64,000 bases of DNA, taken from positions 248,001-312,000 of the forward strand of contig CBDATB010000015.1 in NCBI GenBank assembly GCA_965199745.1, written 5' to 3'. Origin of the DNA: CBDATB01 sp965199745. GTDB lineage: Bacteria > Bacteroidota > Bacteroidia > Cytophagales > Flammeovirgaceae. Each line of letters begins with the position of its first letter. Position 1 is the first letter of the stretch. The position numbers were made by a program, and so were the translations under genes. The notes under the pieces were generated by a model, which was given only the letters and a program-made list of their open reading frames with translations, searched no databases and was not told where the DNA came from. Below, piece after piece: positions 44,536-53,368 of this stretch.

Positions 44536-44958
44536 TGAAAGTAAAAGCAAATGAACAAAAGCTGCTACAATTTATCTAAAAAATATTATGACTGACATGC
44601 GTCTTTTATCGATTCATCGTGCTTTTAAAACCGTAGCCTTTTTGCCTGATTGATTCGATATTATCTTTGAAACTGCACTAAGTCTTTTAGTATTAATCTA
44701 TCCCTTGCCTTTTTCTGCACGTGTCCCAACGTTTTTGTATATGGACTAGTTCCGAAATCGGACATGAATTTTGTTCCGCCGTAGCTCAAAGCTAGCGAAA
44801 TTGCAACAAATTAAATAGGTACGCGCAACAATAATGGCACATACTGTCTTTTTATAGTGATTAAAAATAGAACCCCTGAACCTTGTTAAAGCTTCAATCA
44901 AAAACATGCGCTAATAACATAATATGCATATTTTTGTTGCTTATTACTCGAATAAATC
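44536..44958. other. Gap between pepP and the TPR gene; small hairpins, no gene
   Basis: No coding frame convinces me on either strand. The stretch around 44747-44812 contains short inverted repeats (TCCGA-aa-TCGGA; TAGCT-caa-AGCTA; AATTTTGTT with AACAAATT), so it may be a decayed structured element. A TATTTTTG box at 44929-44936 is a possible -7 element for the next gene, but no TTG stands at the right distance. Confidence 0.35.
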
Positions 44959-46155
44959 ATGAAATTTATGCACAGACTCCTCATTGCCTTATTACTTTTT
45001 ACTGTTGCTTTATTTTCATCGTACGCCCAGCCTACGCAAATCTTGCCCAGGTTAGACCAGGTAAATATTTTATTAGAAAATATGGCTCTGCAAATAGAAA
45101 TCACTTCAGGCATCGATGATATGTACAATTTTCAATTCAGTCGGGCAGAGAGTCAGTTTCGTTGGTTAAAGAAATATTACTCTTCACATCCGCTACCCTA
45201 CTTTCTGCTCGCCTTAAACCGGTGGTGGCAAATGATGCCCAATTTAGCCAACGAGCAGTATGATCAAGCATTTAATAACTACCTCGATAGCACTATTTAT
45301 TTTGCGAATAAATTGTTTAAAGAAGATAAAGAGAATATAGAAGCAACTTTTTTTCTCTCTGCTGCTTATGGTTTTAGGGGGTGCTTACGAGGAGAGCGTA
45401 AATTATGGATGAAAGCAGCAATTTCTGGAAAAAAATCGCTTCAGTACCTGAATTACAGCAAAGAAAAAGAAAATTTGAGTATAGAATTTCTCTTCGGTCA
45501 CGCACTGTATAATTATTACAGTGTTTGGATAAGAGAACACTACCGATCGTTGCGAATGCTCTTGTGGTTTTTTAATAAAGGGAATAAAAAATTAGGGATC
45601 AAACAACTGGAAACTGTGGTTAGCGAGGCTTTTTATACACGGGTAGAAGGTCAAATTTACCTCATGCGCATGTACGATGGAGAGGGCAGGCGTCCCGAAG
45701 CACTAAAAATTGCCCGTGAGTTGCACAAAAAATACCCGAATAATCCTTATTTCCATCGCTACTACGCTCGTATGCTATATTTAATGTCTAAAGGAAAAGA
45801 ACTCGAAAAAGCCTCGACAGCCATACTTGACCGCCTTGATAAGAAAGTAAAAGGCTATGAAGAAACCAGCGGAAGATATGCCAGTTTTTTTTTGGGAAGC
45901 CGATACAGAGGCAGCGGTAAAAAGGAAGCAGCAATATATCATTTGAGAAAATCGGTTGAGTATGCTGAAAAAAGTGAGGCTTTTGGCTCAGGGTATTATT
46001 TACTTTCTTTATACTATTTGGGTCAGTATGCCGAGAAAGATCAAGATTTGCAACAGGCAAAATATCACTACGACAAACTACTTACACATGGCAGCAAAAA
46101 ACAGGGTTATTACAAAAGTGGCAAAAATTCTTTAAAAAATATCGGAAAGAATTAA
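44959..46155 (+). CDS. TPR-like secreted protein of unknown function
   Basis: A 398-residue protein with a signal peptide (cleavage near SSYAQP). The rest is all-helical. The DMYNFQFSRAESQFRWLKKYYSSHPLPYFLLALNRWW region and KELEKASTAILDRLDKK to AIYHLRKSVEYAEKSEAFGSGYYLLSLYYLGQYAEKD look like tetratricopeptide units. Other Bacteroidota have similar proteins annotated only as TPR-containing. Partner and role are unknown. It stands alone, with 150 bp before the symporter gene on the same strand. Confidence 0.75.
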   Translation: MKFMHRLLIALLLFTVALFSSYAQPTQILPRLDQVNILLENMALQIEITSGIDDMYNFQFSRAESQFRWLKKYYSSHPLPYFLLALNRWWQMMPNLANEQYDQAFNNYLDSTIYFANKLFKEDKENIEATFFLSAAYGFRGCLRGERKLWMKAAISGKKSLQYLNYSKEKENLSIEFLFGHALYNYYSVWIREHYRSLRMLLWFFNKGNKKLGIKQLETVVSEAFYTRVEGQIYLMRMYDGEGRRPEALKIARELHKKYPNNPYFHRYYARMLYLMSKGKELEKASTAILDRLDKKVKGYEETSGRYASFFLGSRYRGSGKKEAAIYHLRKSVEYAEKSEAFGSGYYLLSLYYLGQYAEKDQDLQQAKYHYDKLLTHGSKKQGYYKSGKNSLKNIGKN

Positions 46156-46304
46156 GGAATATTCAATATTAACAGCACTACCCCATGAAAATCCTAAAAA
46201 AACATTTAGCTTTGCCAAAAGCACTCCCTAAGAGGAATTGTTTAGGTCAAAAAAATGTTTCCTCCTAGCTCGCTTAGTCAATTTTTTAATCATAACCTAA
46301 CACT

Positions 46305-47780
46305 ATGAGCGTGTCGTGGGTATCTGCTGTTATACTATTTTACTTCTTTGTTATTTTTCTGATTGCTCATTACACTATACGCGGGGCTACTACGGCTGCT
46401 TTTTTTAATGCTGACAGAGAGTCACCTTGGTATTTGGTTGCTTTTGGTATGATTGGCACTAGTTTGTCGGGCGTTACTTTTATTTCGATACCTGGCTGGG
46501 TAGCTGCCAGCAAGTTTGGTTACATGCAAATTGTTCTTGGTTACCTGTTGGGCTACGCTGTGATAGCACTCATGCTAATGCCGTTGTATTATAAGTTGAA
46601 GTTAATTTCTATTTACAGCTATTTAGAAATACGTTTTGGATTTTGGTCTTACAAAACGGGTGCTTCTTTTTTCCTAATATCTAGGGTGATTGGTGCTGCT
46701 TGCCGCTTATTTTTGGTAGCGGGCGTTTTGCAGCTTTTCCTTTTCCAGAGGCTGCATATTCCTTTTGGCGTTACCGTGTTTGTAACTTTAGCCCTAATCT
46801 GGCTTTATACTTTTCGCGGAGGTATTAAAACCATTGTATGGACAGATACTTTACAAACTTTCTTTATGCTGATTTCTGTTATCATTACTATCATATTGGT
46901 CGCAGGAGACTTATCTCTATCTTTTGGAAAAATGATAGAGACCGTGCAAAACAGTACTTATTCTCAAGTGTTCTTCTGGGATTTCAAGCGACCAGATTAT
47001 TTCTGGAAGCAGTTTTTTTCAGGTGCGTTGATAGCTATTGTCATGACAGGCTTAGACCAAGATATGATGCAAAAAAACCTGACCTGCCGCAACATCAGGG
47101 AGGCACAAAAAAATATGTTTTGGTTTAGTATAATATTAGTCTTTGTTAATTTGTTATTCCTGACTTTAGGAGCTTTGTTGTATACTTACGCAGAAAAATA
47201 TGCTATTCCTGTTACAGGTGATGATTTATATCCACTCATTGCTAAAGACTATCTGGGAATTTTCGGTGGTACTGTATTCTTGCTCGGTATCATTGCAGCA
47301 GCTTATTCAAGTGCAGATTCGGCACTGACAGCACTGACTACTTCTTTTTGTGTAGATTTTCTTGACTTTGATAAAATCAAAACTGGAGAAGCACGCAAAA
47401 GAATGAAGAGAATACAGATGCACTTGATGTTTTCTTTCATTTTACTAATAGTCATTCTCGTATTTAAAGCCCTAAATAACCGTTCGGTTATCGATGCTTT
47501 ATTTCAAGTAGCTAGCTATACCTACGGTCCCTTGCTCGGTTTATTTGCCTTCGGTATCCTGACCAAATGGAAACTCCGAGATAAATGGGTACCCGTAGTT
47601 TGTATCTTATCACCTATGCTTGCCTACTTGCTCAATCTTTGTTCGGAAGTATGGTTTAATGGCTTCGAATTTGGCTATCTACTCTTGCTAATCAACGGTT
47701 TGATTACATTCATTGGATTAAGTTTATTAAAAGTTAAAACACCTTCATATCATGAACACTTTCAATCAGGTTATTTTTGA
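46305..47780 (+). CDS. Sodium:solute symporter (SSS family)
   Basis: A 491-residue inner-membrane transporter with about 13 hydrophobic helices. The FNADRESPWYLVAFGMIGTSLSGVTFISIPGW segment matches the first helices of the SSS fold with its sodium site, and LDQDMMQKNLTCRNIREAQKNM and LGIIAAAYSSADSALTALTTSFCVDF are the family core (the second holds the sodium-binding Ser/Thr). The cargo cannot be named; sugars, amino acids or organic acids are all possible. Its last 29 bp overlap the 2OG-oxygenase start, so at least these two genes share an mRNA. Confidence 0.92.
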   Translation: MSVSWVSAVILFYFFVIFLIAHYTIRGATTAAFFNADRESPWYLVAFGMIGTSLSGVTFISIPGWVAASKFGYMQIVLGYLLGYAVIALMLMPLYYKLKLISIYSYLEIRFGFWSYKTGASFFLISRVIGAACRLFLVAGVLQLFLFQRLHIPFGVTVFVTLALIWLYTFRGGIKTIVWTDTLQTFFMLISVIITIILVAGDLSLSFGKMIETVQNSTYSQVFFWDFKRPDYFWKQFFSGALIAIVMTGLDQDMMQKNLTCRNIREAQKNMFWFSIILVFVNLLFLTLGALLYTYAEKYAIPVTGDDLYPLIAKDYLGIFGGTVFLLGIIAAAYSSADSALTALTTSFCVDFLDFDKIKTGEARKRMKRIQMHLMFSFILLIVILVFKALNNRSVIDALFQVASYTYGPLLGLFAFGILTKWKLRDKWVPVVCILSPMLAYLLNLCSEVWFNGFEFGYLLLLINGLITFIGLSLLKVKTPSYHEHFQSGYF

Positions 47781-48540
47781 GCCAAGTTTTAAAGCGCAAT
47801 CAAAAAAAGATTTTGACAGGCAAGAGCCTTATAGGCACATCATCATTGATAATTTTCTCAGTGACGACTTAGTCCAGCAGTTGTATGAACACTTCCCTAG
47901 TGCAAATGCCCTCAAAACACAATGGAGAGGTCTAAATGAGAAAAAATCGGAAAGTTCAGATTTCGATATTTTCCACGAGTCTTTTGCGCAGTTAAAAAAA
48001 TCTTTATTTAATGAAGATTTCTACCGGTGGGTATCAGAAATAACTGGTATTAAAGACGTATTTATTACTGACGACTACATGGGTGCTGGCTTACACCAAG
48101 GAGTTAACGGAAGTTTTTTAGATGTGCATATCGATTTCAATATCCACCATATTAAAAATGTACATCGTCGGCTGAATATGTTGATTTATCTGGAGAAAAA
48201 CTGGCAGGAATCCTGTGGTGGTCATCTCGAAATGTGGAATGCGGATATGACACGATGCGAAAAAATGGTTCTGCCAGCCTTCAACAGATGTGTTATATTT
48301 GAAACTAACGAAATTTCCTATCACGGATACGCCAAAATTAGCATTCCTGAAAACATTACCAGAAAGTCGTTTTTTGCCTACTTTTACACCGACGAACGCG
48401 AAGACGCCGTGCCCTACCACGATACCGTTTTTAAAAACAGACCCCAAGAAAGTACGGGCAAAAAAATCAAAACTAAAATTAAAGAAACAGTGAAAAATAA
48501 CACTAAAAGTACTTTGAAGAAATTAGGTGTTAAGTTTTAA
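47752..48540 (+). CDS. 2-oxoglutarate/Fe(II)-dependent oxygenase, prolyl-hydroxylase-like
   Basis: A 262-residue jelly-roll oxygenase. The iron triad is readable: HxD in FLDVHIDFNIHH and the distal His in EISYHGYAKI, and the 2-oxoglutarate-binding Arg is in ITRKSFFAYFYT. The block RRLNMLIYLEKNWQESCGGHLEMWN is typical of prolyl 4-hydroxylase-like bacterial members. The chain ends in a Lys-rich tail (KKIKTKIKETVKNN). The substrate is unknown; surface-glycan or amino-acid hydroxylation are options. The start overlaps the symporter end by 29 bp, and the methyltransferase follows after 17 bp. Confidence 0.88.
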   Translation: MNTFNQVIFEPSFKAQSKKDFDRQEPYRHIIIDNFLSDDLVQQLYEHFPSANALKTQWRGLNEKKSESSDFDIFHESFAQLKKSLFNEDFYRWVSEITGIKDVFITDDYMGAGLHQGVNGSFLDVHIDFNIHHIKNVHRRLNMLIYLEKNWQESCGGHLEMWNADMTRCEKMVLPAFNRCVIFETNEISYHGYAKISIPENITRKSFFAYFYTDEREDAVPYHDTVFKNRPQESTGKKIKTKIKETVKNNTKSTLKKLGVKF

Positions 48541-48557
48541 TATTATCTAAGTTATCA

Positions 48558-49334
48558 ATGTTTAATACTACAGAAATCACCTCTCACCAAAATATTAGCG
48601 ACAATGTAATACATCAGCGTTTGTATTACGCTTACGTCGAAGCTGCACGACTTATTTCCGGCGACGTACTTGAAGTGGGGTGCGGAGTAGGTAGAGGTTT
48701 ATCAGCGATACTCCCTTCCTGCGACAATTATACTGCTGTTGATAAAAATGAAAAACTGCTCTCTCGGCTGAGAGAAACCTATCCAAAATATCACTTCATA
48801 CAACAGTCAATTCCCCCTTTTAGCGGTATAGATGATAATAGATTTGATTATGTTGTCAGCTTTCAGGTGATAGAACACATTGCAGACGATCATTTGTTTG
48901 TAGCAGAAATACACCGTGTGTTAAAACCGGGCGGAAAAGCAATTATTAGCACTCCCAACCGCAAGCTTTCACTAACACGCAACCCTTGGCATACCAGAGA
49001 ATATACAGCCCATGCACTCAACACCTTGATGAGAAAATATTTTGTAAAAAACCATTTGCAAGGCATATATGGTAGTCGTAAAATATTGGACTATTATGAA
49101 AACAACAAGGCTTCGGTGGCAAAAGTTACACGCTGGGATATTTTGAATCTACAATATCGCTTGCCGCGTCAGTTATTACAATTGCCTTATGATTTGCTTA
49201 ATAGAATTAACCGAAAAAAGCTGCTCAAACAAAATAACCAGCTCGTGAGTAAGGTCAGTGTGGCAGATTATCATCTAACACAAGATGCAGACAGTGCTTT
49301 TGACTTTTTTTGTGTGGCAGAAAAGCGACTATAG
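48558..49334 (+). CDS. Class I SAM-dependent methyltransferase
   Basis: A 258-residue methyltransferase of the Methyltransf_11/25 type. Motif I is VLEVGCGVGRGLSAIL, then YTAVDKNEKLLSRL, the acidic loop FDYVVSFQVIEHIADD and the HRVLKPGGKAIISTPN post-motif. The C-terminal third is basic and hydrophobic, unlike a pure Rossmann protein, and may bind the acceptor. The target is unknown: small molecule, lipid or glycan. It closes the symporter / oxygenase / methyltransferase run (17-bp gap), which suggests a pathway that imports or handles a compound that is then hydroxylated and methylated; this link is inference. Confidence 0.9.
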   Translation: MFNTTEITSHQNISDNVIHQRLYYAYVEAARLISGDVLEVGCGVGRGLSAILPSCDNYTAVDKNEKLLSRLRETYPKYHFIQQSIPPFSGIDDNRFDYVVSFQVIEHIADDHLFVAEIHRVLKPGGKAIISTPNRKLSLTRNPWHTREYTAHALNTLMRKYFVKNHLQGIYGSRKILDYYENNKASVAKVTRWDILNLQYRLPRQLLQLPYDLLNRINRKKLLKQNNQLVSKVSVADYHLTQDADSAFDFFCVAEKRL

Positions 49335-49353
49335 TTAGTGATTAATTTTTTAT

Positions 49354-49657
49354 GTGAACTACCCAAAAACTAAAGATTTGTGGGTTTTACACTCTTTTTA
49401 TAAGACAGCGTGTAAAACCCATTCATCGCCTTGGCGTGGATGGGATGTAAGCGATAAAGTTTTTGAAAAAAACTTGCATGCCATGCACTTAAACATTAAA
49501 TTTGCTCACGTCAGTGTAAGATCTTAAAAAAACCTCGTTTAGAAACTAGCGAGTACACGAGTGGAGCTAATGTAAGACTCCCACTCTCTTTTAGAGAGGG
49601 TGGGCAAATGGCTGTGAAGCTCGAAGTCCAAAAATCTTTAGTTTTTGGGTAGTTCAC
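49354..49657. repeat. 304-bp non-coding element with 30-bp inverted ends and internal hairpins
   Basis: The left end GTGAACTACCCAAAAACTAA (49354 onward) and the right end (to 49657) are inverted copies over 30 bp with one mismatch, and each end can fold (CCAAAAA...TTTTTGG). Inside are GGGTTTTACAC at 49382-49392 pairing perfectly with GTGTAAAACCC at 49410-49420; CCCATTCATCGCC/GGCGTGGATGGG at 49418-49444; and CCCACTCTCT/AGAGAGGGTGGG at 49580-49604. No protein frame is present. The ends recall IS200/IS605-type hairpin termini or a MITE. It lies 32 bp upstream of the tRNA promoter box. Confidence 0.6.
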
Positions 49658-49688
49658 CTACGTGTAGATAAATACATACAAATGTTTG

Positions 49689-49696
49689 TATATTTG
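49689..49696 (+). promoter_or_regulatory. -7 element of the tRNA-fMet promoter
   Basis: TATATTTG matches the Bacteroidota -7 box TAnnTTTG and lies 18 bp before the tRNA 5' end. No TTG is seen at the expected -33 distance, so the match is partial. Confidence 0.4.
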
Positions 49697-49713
49697 CATC
49701 CGATAAGAATTAT

Positions 49714-49786
<73 letters not shown>

Positions 49787-50321
49787 CTATCTTCTACTGT
49801 TTGTTACTCCCCCCTTATCCTAATAGACGGATATACTATTATCCCTCAAGAGGGGAACATCAATTCCCAAAGAACTAAATAAAATTCACATCCCTTAAGT
49901 GGGTATTTCTCTTGTCTGAATTTTTCAGATAATTCGTGCCGTAGTTGCCATTCATAGGTGGTAACGGATGCCATAATGTTCTAATTGCTTTAAGCATCTC
50001 ACTTGTATAATCTTTACTATTGTTTCTAAGGACTTGACTGCGTTTTTCTAATGATAGCATTTGCTTTTATGGTGCGGTTATCCCTCAAAACTTCTGAGTA
50101 TGTCCCCTGTGCAGTCAATCCAATAACTTAAGATTTTATCCTAAAAAGATGGAAAATACAGCAAGTATTCGGTTGCTTAGACGGTTTTAAAGCCAGCCGT
50201 TTTAGGTATGAAAACAAGGCACAGCATTGGCTAGAGCTCAACTTCTTCGCTTCACTTATCTTTAGTCTTAAAACCTAAAACAACTTTTATAATCAAAAAT
50301 ATTTATGCGGATTAGTACAAC
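49787..50321. other. Gap between tRNA-fMet and namZ; doubtful small ORF and an 11-bp direct repeat
   Basis: I see no gene I trust. A 61-codon frame on the minus strand (50060 to 49875) starts MLSLEKRSQVLRNN but matches no family I know. TTATCCCTCAA occurs at 49839-49849 and again at 50078-50088, flanking that frame, which could mark an old insertion. The part after 50100 is plain and AT-rich. Confidence 0.35.
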
Positions 50322-51506
50322 TCATTCAAAATCTTCATAAAGTAAGTACAGTTTTCTTATTTTCTTATAATTGGCTAATCTGGGCAGCCAGCTTTCCCTG
50401 ATGGTTTCTTCCGACAGTTGTTGTTCTATTTTTTTTCTTAGCGTACGGTTGCCTGCCAGTTTTTCAAAAAAATCATTAAAAAAAACCTCTCGATCGGGTG
50501 CCTTTTGGTAAAAATCGATTAATTCCTGCAAGAAAAAATGATACTTGTAAGAGTTATTGCCACTCAGATCTTTCCCAAAGCATATTTTTTTTTTGTGCTT
50601 GGGGTGTTTAGCACCGGGCATGCTTTGTGGTATAAAGGTAAAAGTATAGTTTTCATAACCAGGTGCTCCAATAATCTGAAAGGGTTTTTTTGTCCCTCTT
50701 CCTACACTGATGTTAGTACCTTCAAAGAGGCATAGCGAAGGATACAGGTATATGGCTCGGTCGTTTGGCAGATTAGGCGATGGTTTTACAGGCACGGAAT
50801 AGCGCACACTGTGGGTATAGTTCAGGCAGGGAATAATGCACAAATCTAGCTGCATATTGTCAGATAACCAGTTTTCTCCATTGATCATTTGGGCAAGCTC
50901 AGCCACTGTAAGTCCGTGTACAATAGGGATGGGGTGCATGCCTACAAAAGAACGCAAAGCAGTATCTAACACAGGGCCGTCTACATAAAAGCCATTAGGA
51001 TTGGGGCGGTCTAATACCATAAAAGGTATTTTTGCCGATGCACAAGCCTCCATAAGATAGTGCATAGTACTGATATAAGTGTAGAAGCGTACCCCTACGT
51101 CCTGTATATCAAATACTACAATATCTACATTAGCAAGTTGTTTTTTACTGGGTTTTTTATTTTTTCCATACAGGGAAATAATAGGTAGCTTTGTTTGAGG
51201 GTCTTGCTGGTTATCAACTTTTTCTCCGGCATCTGCCTTGCCTCTGAAACCGTGTTCGGGAGCAAATATTTTGCTTATTTGAATTCCTTTTGCTAATAGT
51301 GTGTCGACTAGGTGCTGGTTTCCTAGCATAGACGTGTGGTTTACTGTTAGTGCGACTCGCTTGTTTCTGAGTGTGGGTAGGTAGGCGTTTATCCTTTCTG
51401 CACCGACAATTACTTGCTTTTGAACTTTCGTTGGTTGCTCTAAGTCAGCACAGAAAGTGGCAAATAAAAAAAGGCTAAGCAAATGTATTAACCGCTGCAT
51501 GGTCAT
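50322..51506 (-). CDS. namZ: Exo-beta-N-acetylmuramidase NamZ (DUF1343)
   Basis: NamZ-type enzymes remove N-acetylmuramic acid from the non-reducing end of peptidoglycan fragments during cell-wall turnover. The family blocks are visible: ALTVNHTSMLGNQHLVDTL, IFAPEHGFRGKADAGEKVD, FDIQDVGVRFYTYISTMHYLMEA, LDRPNPNGFYVDGPVLD and LFEGTNISVGRGTKKPFQIIGAP. The N-terminus is a signal peptide with a possible lipobox (LFATFC), so it is exported. Length of 394 residues is normal. It stands alone here. With the NagZ-like enzyme at 2.3 kb it would cover both sugars of muropeptide salvage, though the two are not linked. Confidence 0.9.
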   Translation of the reverse strand: MTMQRLIHLLSLFLFATFCADLEQPTKVQKQVIVGAERINAYLPTLRNKRVALTVNHTSMLGNQHLVDTLLAKGIQISKIFAPEHGFRGKADAGEKVDNQQDPQTKLPIISLYGKNKKPSKKQLANVDIVVFDIQDVGVRFYTYISTMHYLMEACASAKIPFMVLDRPNPNGFYVDGPVLDTALRSFVGMHPIPIVHGLTVAELAQMINGENWLSDNMQLDLCIIPCLNYTHSVRYSVPVKPSPNLPNDRAIYLYPSLCLFEGTNISVGRGTKKPFQIIGAPGYENYTFTFIPQSMPGAKHPKHKKKICFGKDLSGNNSYKYHFFLQELIDFYQKAPDREVFFNDFFEKLAGNRTLRKKIEQQLSEETIRESWLPRLANYKKIRKLYLLYEDFE

Positions 51507-51667
51507 TTGATTTCAAAGTATGCGTGGAAAAGATTAGTTCTATGAACTGATTGAATTTAATTTATTTTAAACATATTGTCAGAGAATGAGTAAAGGTACC
51601 TAAAAAGGTATTGACACAATAGAGTATTTTTAAAAAATTACTAAGTTTTTCTGACTAAAAAAGCAAC

Positions 51668-52480
51668 ATGAATCCTGTACTTTTCCAGTTCGATATGCCT
51701 GAGTCCCTCAAGGGAATTTTTGCTGAGCAAGTTACCATATATGGCTACGGATTTTCTATTATGCTCGGCGTAATTACGTCTTATTTTTATATTGCGCATC
51801 ACGCGAAGAAACGTTTGGGGGTCTCTTATGAGCGTATCAATGATTTGGCTTTAATTATTATTTTTGCTTCTATATTCGGAGGGAAAATACTTTTTTATTT
51901 AGAAAACCCTGCGCATTACTTGGCTCACCCCTTAGATATCTTCAGTAATTTCACTAATGGATTTGTATTTTTAGGTTCTTTAATCTTTGCTATTCCCTGC
52001 GTTTATTTTTTCTTAAAATATTATAAACTACCCATACTGGAGATGTTTGATATTATCATGATGGGTTTATGTATTTTACATATTTTTGGCAGGACAGGCT
52101 GCCTTATGGCTGGTTGTTGTTACGGAAAACCTCACGATGGTATGCTAGCAATTACTTTTACCCATGCCTTGAGTAGCGCACCGCTAAACACTCCTTTGCA
52201 CCCGACACAATTATACAGCATCGGCATGATATTCGCCATATTTCTGATATTGTTAACAATAAGAATAAAACAGCAGTTTGATGGGCAAATACTTTTAATG
52301 TACTTGGGGCTGTATAGCTTCGGGAGATCGATTATCGAAGTATTCAGAGGAGATGAACAAAGAGGATTCATTATTGATAACTACCTTTCTCACTCTCAGT
52401 TTATGGCACTACTAATTATTATGATTGTTGTGTACTATTATTTTAAGTTGGCAAAAAATACAAGAGAGCAAACCAAATGA
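51668..52480 (+). CDS. Prolipoprotein diacylglyceryl transferase family protein (Lgt-like)
   Basis: A 270-residue inner-membrane protein with about seven helices. The core block LHIFGRTGCLMAGCCYG and the later HPTQLYSIGMIFAIF and FGRSIIEVFRGDEQRG match Lgt-family enzymes, which move diacylglycerol from phosphatidylglycerol to the lipobox Cys of prolipoproteins. The classical GRxGNFxNGE and HGGL motifs are replaced (GCLMAGCCYG; FVFLGSL), so this is a divergent branch, possibly a paralogue with changed substrate. Several lipobox proteins in this window would need a true Lgt somewhere. It ends 14 bp from the convergent di-iron protein gene. Confidence 0.75.
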   Translation: MNPVLFQFDMPESLKGIFAEQVTIYGYGFSIMLGVITSYFYIAHHAKKRLGVSYERINDLALIIIFASIFGGKILFYLENPAHYLAHPLDIFSNFTNGFVFLGSLIFAIPCVYFFLKYYKLPILEMFDIIMMGLCILHIFGRTGCLMAGCCYGKPHDGMLAITFTHALSSAPLNTPLHPTQLYSIGMIFAIFLILLTIRIKQQFDGQILLMYLGLYSFGRSIIEVFRGDEQRGFIIDNYLSHSQFMALLIIMIVVYYYFKLAKNTREQTK

Positions 52481-52494
52481 AATTAAATAATCGT

Positions 52495-53250
52495 TTAATT
52501 CAACAAACTGTACGTTTTTAGCAATTCACGGGCTGTTTGTTCAAGTTCGACGGCTTTGGGCATTAAAATATTATTTTCTACCTTAGCGTGTACCATTAGC
52601 ATATTTTCAAAAGCCTGTAATTCTTGGTAGATTACTTTTGTATAAGTAGTAGAATAAGGGGTAAGCCGATAGTTTTGAGTAAGTAGTCTAATGCCTTGCA
52701 TCACATCATCTTCTTCGTGGTGGTACTCTGCAAAAGCATTGATATTAAACTTATTTAAGTGAAAGTGTAGTGTTGTAACTTTTTGCTGCTTGCTGACGAT
52801 GGATTGCAGCTGTAGGCAGTGACTAAATAAAGTATCTTCTTCTTCGTGAATATGTGCAATGAACTCTTTTGTGAATAAAGGAAAAACGAATTTGAGATCA
52901 TTGGCGACATTTGGGTTATCGAAATGATTGAGAGCAATACCACTAATCAACTCACCGATGTAAGGTAGCTTATGCCTAATAAATACGCCGTGGACGTGCT
53001 TTAAATAAGCAATGATAATATCTATCGGGTATTTCTCACCCGGATATTCAATTGCTTCGCTGCTTACCGCACACTCCATTTGCCTAATGATTGGGTAGAT
53101 ATTTATGTTTTTTTCCTGGCAAATATCTGCAAGTGTTTTATCAGCTGCCTCATAAAAGGGTATTCCAAAAAAATGTAGAATGTTAGCATATGTATAATCA
53201 TGATCTACTAAGTCAATGATTTTACGCTGCAATAAGTTAGCTGCTTTCAT
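52495..53250 (-). CDS. Hemerythrin-domain di-iron protein, RIC/ScdA-like
   Basis: A 251-residue protein of the iron-sulfur-cluster repair family. The hemerythrin-like bundle has its histidine and carboxylate ligands in order: HVHGVFIRHKLPYI, FIAHIHEEEDTLF, EYHHEEDDVMQG and VHAKVENNILMPKA. These proteins bind a di-iron centre and help protect or repair Fe-S clusters after nitric oxide or oxidative stress. The N-terminal domain keeps the TLADICQE outline but has lost the DFCCGG cysteines seen in ScdA/YtfE, where FGIPFYEAADKT now stands, so the N-terminal site cannot work as in the archetype. Confidence 0.82.
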   Translation of the reverse strand: MKAANLLQRKIIDLVDHDYTYANILHFFGIPFYEAADKTLADICQEKNINIYPIIRQMECAVSSEAIEYPGEKYPIDIIIAYLKHVHGVFIRHKLPYIGELISGIALNHFDNPNVANDLKFVFPLFTKEFIAHIHEEEDTLFSHCLQLQSIVSKQQKVTTLHFHLNKFNINAFAEYHHEEDDVMQGIRLLTQNYRLTPYSTTYTKVIYQELQAFENMLMVHAKVENNILMPKAVELEQTARELLKTYSLLN

Positions 53251-53368
53251 CTATTTTTTCTTTTAATATTTCCAATACTTAATGCTTAAATTAGCTTGCA
53301 AAGCTATTTGATGAATTATTGAAATAAATAGTTTTTTATTTTTTTTAACCAAAAATTATTATTTCATT

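Noticed and set aside
49875..50060. 61-codon frame starting MLSLEKR, like the start of LuxC at 59440
   Set aside because: Similarity stops after about seven residues; a second frame looks just as protein-like, so this is probably chance.
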